Below are positions 60,305 to 64,000 of a DNA stretch of 64,000 nt, piece by piece. The number at the start of each line of letters is the position of its first letter. Position 1 is the stretch's first letter. Below the pieces are notes generated by a model that saw only the letters and a list, made by a program, of their open reading frames with translations, was not told the DNA's origin and made no database searches. Location: contig BSBK01005139.1 in assembly GCA_027943335.1 (NCBI GenBank), positions 496,001 through 560,000 of the forward strand, given 5' to 3'. Both the position numbers and the translations under genes were made by a program. This DNA is from Chamaecyparis obtusa (lineage: Eukaryota; Streptophyta; Pinopsida; Cupressales; Cupressaceae).

Positions 60305-61721
60305 AGGTCATGAGGACTTCCTAGGGGTCCTAATGCGTGATAAGGCGTACTAGGACCCCTAGGAATTCCCCATGACCCCTTTCGACACATTGGAACCCTC
60401 AAGTGTGTCCTGAGGGGTCCTACGACCCCTCCGGACACACTTGAGCATTCAAATGTGTCGAAAGGAGTCATGGGGACTCCTAGGTGTTCTAGTATGTCTT
60501 ATCACATGTTAGGACCCCTAGGAAGTCCCCATGACCCCTTTCGACACATTTGAATTCTCAAGTGTGTCTGAAGGGGTCGTAGGACCCCTTAGGACACACT
60601 TGAGGGTTCCAATGTGTCAAAAGGGGTCATGATGACTTCCTAGGGGTCCTAATGCATGAGAAGGCGTACTAGGACCCTTGGGAAGTCCCCATGACCCCTT
60701 TTGACACATTAGAAACCTCAAGTGTGTCCTAAGGGGTCCTACGACCCTTTAGGACACACTTGAGGGTTTCAATGTGTCGAAAGGGGTCATGAGGACTTCC
60801 TAGGAGTCCTAACGCATGATAAGGCATACTAGGACCCCTGGGAAGTCCCCATGACCCCTTTCGACACAATGGAACCCTCAAGTGTGTCCTAAGGGGTCCT
60901 ACGAACCCTTAGGACACACTTGAGGGTTACAATGTGTTAAAAGGGGTCATGAGGACTTCCTAGGGGTCCTAACACGTGATAAGACATACTAGGACCCCTA
61001 GGAAGTCCCCATGACCCCTTTTGACACATTTGAATGCTCAAGTGTGTCCTAAGGGGTCGTAGGACCCCTTAGGACACACATGAGGGTTCCAATGTGTCAA
61101 AAGGGATCATGAGGACTTCCTAAGGGTCCTAACACATGATAAAGCATAATAGGACCCCTGGAAAGTCCACATGACCCCTTTCAACACATTGGAACCCTCA
61201 AGTGTGTCCTAAGGGGTCCTACAACCCCTTAGGACACACTTGAGGGTTCTAATGTGTTGGAAGGGGTCATGAGGACTTCCTAGGGGTCCTAACGTGTGAT
61301 AAGGCGTACTAGGACCTCTAGGAAGTCCTCATGACCCCTTCTGACACATTGGAACCCTCAAGTGTGTCCTAAGGGGTCGTAGGAGCCCTTAGGACACACT
61401 TGAGGGTTCCAATGTGTCGAAAGGGGTCATGGGGACTTCCTAAGGGTCTTAACATGTGATAAGACATACTCAGACCCCTAGGAAGTCCTCAAGACCCCTT
61501 TTGACACATTGGAACCCTCAAGTGTGTCATAAGGGGTACTACGACCCCTTAGGACACACTTGAGGGTTCCAATGTGTCAAAAGGGGTCATGAGGACTTCC
61601 TAGGGGTCCTAACGCATGATAAAGCATACTAGGATCCTTGGGAAGTCCTTGTGACCCCTTTCAACACATTAGAACCCTCAAGTGTGTCCTAAGGGGTCGT
61701 ACGAAGTCCTCATGACCCCTT
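60305..61721. repeat. 160-bp satellite array of self-complementary units
   Basis: About nine units. GGAAGTCC(C/T)C recurs at 60521, 60681, 60841, 61001, 61161, 61321, 61481 and 61641, exactly 160 bp apart, with an earlier copy at 60362. Within each unit about 55 bp (for example 60841-60895) pairs with an inverted copy (60906-60960) around a CTACGA-like loop. The remaining 40 bp forms a second hairpin with perfect 10-bp arms (60961-60970 against 60991-61000). Dyad axes are thus 80 bp apart. The array starts with the tail of a right arm and ends with the head of a left arm, so the whole block is mirror-like. Confidence 0.92.
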
Positions 61722-61915
61722 TCTCTCCTCTCCCTCTCTCTATCTCTCTCCTCTCTCTCTCTCTCTAACCTTTCTCTCTCTCCTCTCTCTCTCTCTTTCT
61801 CTCCTCTCCTCTCTCTCTATCTCTCTCTCTCTCTCTCTAGGTGAGAGAGAGAGAGAGGAGAAAGGAGAGAAAGAGAGGAGACAGAAAGGTGAGAGAGAGA
61901 GAGAGATAGATTTTG
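61722..61915. repeat. CT/GA microsatellite, inverted halves
   Basis: CT-rich to about 61838, then GAGAGA-rich to 61915, so the two halves can pair. A shorter GA tract (60284-60305) borders the other side of the satellite. The long minus frame across it is an Arg/Glu artefact. Confidence 0.9.
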
Positions 61916-61938
61916 CCAAAATTTTGGTGGGATATACC

Positions 61939-61986
61939 GGATATCTGATAATATCAAACATCTGATAATTTCAGATATTTGATTTT
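61939..61986 (-). repeat. Right terminal inverted repeat
   Basis: Inverted partner of 59605-59652. The reverse complement reads AAAATCAAATATCTGAAATT and ends TTATCAGATATCC. Confidence 0.75.
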
Positions 61987-62090
61987 GTTTACTAGTGTAA
62001 AAAAAACAAGATTCTCTGGGTCCCTCCAGAGAGTCACGTGTTTTTCCTGAATTAGGGAATTCTAGTTGCAGTGAGAAGACAAAAAACCAC

Positions 62091-62173
62091 TTTTTGGGGT
62101 GATTTTCTCAATTACCAAAGGTATTTCATCTTTTTTTGGGGTAATTTTCTCTATTACCAAAGGTATTTGCATC
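62091..62173. repeat. Two tandem 42-bp repeats upstream of the transposase-like gene
   Basis: TTTTTGGGGTGATTTTCTCA and TTTTTGGGGTAATTTTCTCT head two adjacent copies, each ending ATTACCAAAGGTATTT. They sit just upstream of the ATG at 62191, in the presumed 5' leader. Confidence 0.85.
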
Positions 62174-62190
62174 TTCTTTTTGGTCTAAGT

Positions 62191-64000
62191 ATGGGGAGTA
62201 GTAGTCATCGAAAGCATAAATGGAAGAGGAGACTCACAAATGAAGATGTTGAAGTGTATAGAGAAATGGATAGGGTTACCCATCAGAACAAGAGATGAGG
62301 TAAGTTAAATATGAATGAAGATGTCAGCATAAACCCACCTTTAAATGTGGTTTCAAGTGAAGAACATGAATTTGAAGATGAAAATGTAGGTTTTGAAAAT
62401 GAGAATTTAGGTTTTGAAGATGAAAATGTAGGTTTTGAAAATGAACATGTAGTTGTGGCCAATGGAAGTGTGGACATTGTCAATGACAATCCACTGATTG
62501 AATATGAAGGAATTGACAATGATAATGGCACAGAAGAACCAAATCAACATTACACATCTCCAAATTATATGAGAAATGAAGTCCCTTTGGAGGAAGAAAG
62601 ACAAACTTCAAAATTGAGACCTTCAAGAAGAACTAAATGGTTACTTGAAATTGATGAGAACATAATGAGCAATTTCGATGGCAAGAGATTAGAAAGAACT
62701 ATTCAGTTGTGGGTTTCAAAACTTTTTGATCAATTTTTTAGGCACAAGACATTGGTTGAGCAATGTCAAATGTTTTTGCAATTGTTAAAGATGCAAAAGA
62801 TGAGACGTATACTAGTCAAATTGAAGATTAGTGTGAACAAAAAAAAGGAGTGAAATGCTATTATTGTGAGAAATCTTTTTAGTGCTCTCAATTCCATTGG
62901 GAAGACTACCAAGGAAAAAAATAAGAGAGCCACGAGGAGGGTTATTACAACCTCCTTGGTAAGTCATCATTTTAGAAAGGCTCATTTGATGAGACAAACT
63001 TGTGTTGAATTGAAGCTAAATCATAAAACTTTGGATAGAGCACTTGCAAGAAGAGAAAGACTTGATGATCCTCTTCAAAATGATACATGGGCTTATGGTG
63101 GGAGACTTTCACGTTGTGATAAGAAGCTTACCGATGTTGTGAAGGATCAAATTCAACTATTTTGGAAATCTAACTCAAGAGTGTCACCAAATGTGAAGGA
63201 TGTCTTGAAGTTGAGAATTGGCATTCGAGACCGCACCCCACATCCCAAACATTATTTGCAAGTGAGTCAAACAATGTTGTTCAAAAAAATTTGTGAAACA
63301 CATCCAACATTGCAAATATCACAAAGAACTTTTGAAGCCCTGAAGCCTTTTTTTGTGTGCCTCTTAAGATTCAAAATACTTGTTGTTGCAAATATCATGT
63401 GGATTTTTCAATGCACCATGAATTGTTATGATCCATTCATTCTACTTTGCATAGTAGTGAAATGTTGGAGGAGTGTGGTGCAAGTGCTCTTCCAAAATCA
63501 TCAAGAGACTTGCTAGATCATTTTTTGTCCTAGAGAAGATGGATGTTAGAAAATATTTCTTAAATGACAAGTGCTCAGAGTGTGGTGGGCTAGTGAAGTT
63601 TGTTGAATGTTTTCACGAGGGCTGTGAACACGATTTTAGAAAGACAATTGTCCACAAAAAGGTATATGAAACCATTAAATATACATTAAAAAGTGGAGGT
63701 GAAGGCTCTAGATGTGAGTTGGTTACTAAAGAATGCAATGTAGCTGATTTTATTTTAGATTTCAGGAAGAATCTTTTTTACAAGTATGCAAGGCATAGTC
63801 ACAGGTCTCAGTGGTTGGATCAACAATTCAAGATGTGTAAGGACACTTTCCTGATTGGCACTATTACATTGGTTGTTGACTTTGTAGAGAACTATACATT
63901 GCAGCCCCAAAATGAGTTGCAAGCTCAATATTACAATTCTATTCAGGTTTCTATTTTTGTGCACATAACATATAGACATTCCCCTGATAGTACAGAAGAT
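62191..64000 (+). pseudogene. Transposase-like gene of unrecognised family, cut by the window end
   Basis: One phase stays open from the ATG at 62191 to about 63350 with only two stops (TGA at 62296 and 62851). The N-terminus is basic (MGSSSHRKHKWKRRLTNED). An acidic heptad repeat follows (FEDENVG/FENENLG, 62371-62454), then a Lys/Arg-rich segment and HPKHYLQVSQTMLFKKICE near 63240. After a frameshift the sequence reads NTCCCKYH near 63382, then KCSECGGLVKFVECFHEGC (paired-cysteine zinc knuckle, about 63570-63625) and LVVDFVENYTLQ near 63870-63905, which looks like an RNase-H-fold transposase strand with catalytic Asp. From memory, large uncharacterised proteins of mosses and some animals combine similar motifs; I cannot name the family. 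Two frameshifts disable this copy. Its position beside the TIR/satellite element and the shared 67 bp suggest a link. Confidence 0.6.
63647..63713 (+). repeat. Segment duplicated at 60217-60283
   Basis: Lies inside the transposase-like coding sequence, just after the zinc knuckle; source or sibling of the 67-bp copy inside the neighbouring TIR element. Confidence 0.9.

Larger units (their letters stand above)
59605..61986. mobile_element. Foldback-type element with 48-bp TIRs and palindromic satellite core
   Basis: Inverted 48-bp arms (59605-59652 and 61939-61986, about 43 of 48 positions matching) enclose AT-rich sequence, a 67-bp piece of the neighbouring transposase-like coding sequence, a hairpin-unit satellite and GA/CT tracts. 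Similarity may extend weakly inside the arms (a CCCACC block follows each). No target duplication could be identified, so the outer limits are provisional. It has no ORF of its own. A non-autonomous foldback or Mutator-like non-coding element is the best description; the class is unproven. Confidence 0.55.

Noticed and set aside
60256..60471. 71-codon minus-strand frame in the satellite
   Set aside because: Lies in self-complementary satellite units and a GA tract; not repeated as an open frame in other units.
60305..61721. CRISPR-like array
   Set aside because: Contiguous 160-bp units with no unique spacers, in plant DNA.
61740..61961. 73-codon minus-strand Arg/Glu/Ser-rich frame
   Set aside because: Direct translation of the CT/GA microsatellite.
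62283..62997. Minus-strand frames opposite the transposase-like gene
   Set aside because: Antisense shadows of the plus-strand reading phase, which carries the motifs.

Overview
The window is gene-poor, AT-rich plant nuclear DNA made almost entirely of transposable elements in several states of decay. Coding similarity is to plant-type L1 LINEs carrying a C-terminal RNase H, Ty3/gypsy elements with chromodomain-like pol tails, and a Ty1/copia element. LTR retrotransposons start TG, end CA and carry initiator-Met-tRNA-type primer binding sites. Elements stacked inside elements suggest a large plant genome. A gymnosperm or other large-genome land plant is plausible, but nothing here fixes the species. 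I see no intact host protein gene, tRNA, rRNA or CRISPR array.

1-2780: unassigned degraded sequence, an AT/AC microsatellite and a roughly 370-bp foldback MITE-like element. 2780-39256: one LINE (ORF1 with DUF4283, endonuclease, RT, zf-RVT, RNase H, long 3' tail, poly-A) split by two insertions. The first is a solo LTR at 5355-6265. The second is minus-strand gypsy element A (9628-35092), which interrupts the LINE RNase H domain. A holds element E (10808-13692) in its pol gene and plus-strand gypsy element B (17390-35056) in one LTR. B holds gag-protease element C (18912-28612) in its 5' LTR. C holds a 4.2-kb LTR-like insertion D (23249-27472) in its 3' LTR. The nest is five layers deep (LINE > A > B > C > D), and most junctions show 5-bp target duplications, exact or with one mismatch.

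39257-54770: AT-rich sequence with a direct duplication of about 2.9 kb (41930-44779 and 45285-48290) separated by a piece of copia LTR, a probable minus-strand LTR (about 49200-50270), a 111-codon unknown ORF and a degenerate tandem repeat of about 80-100 bp. 54770-57890: a LINE fragment abutting a truncated minus-strand copia element.

59600-64000 is the most unusual part. A 48-bp inverted repeat flanks a 2.4-kb segment containing a 160-bp satellite in which every unit is itself a long hairpin (80-bp halves in alternating orientation), bordered by GA/CT tracts. The same segment carries a 67-bp copy, with one mismatch, of the coding sequence of a transposase-like pseudogene just to its right (62191 to the window end). 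That pseudogene has cysteine-rich knuckles and a DFVENY motif and belongs to a family I cannot name. The two may be the non-autonomous and autonomous parts of one foldback-type mobile system; this is inference.
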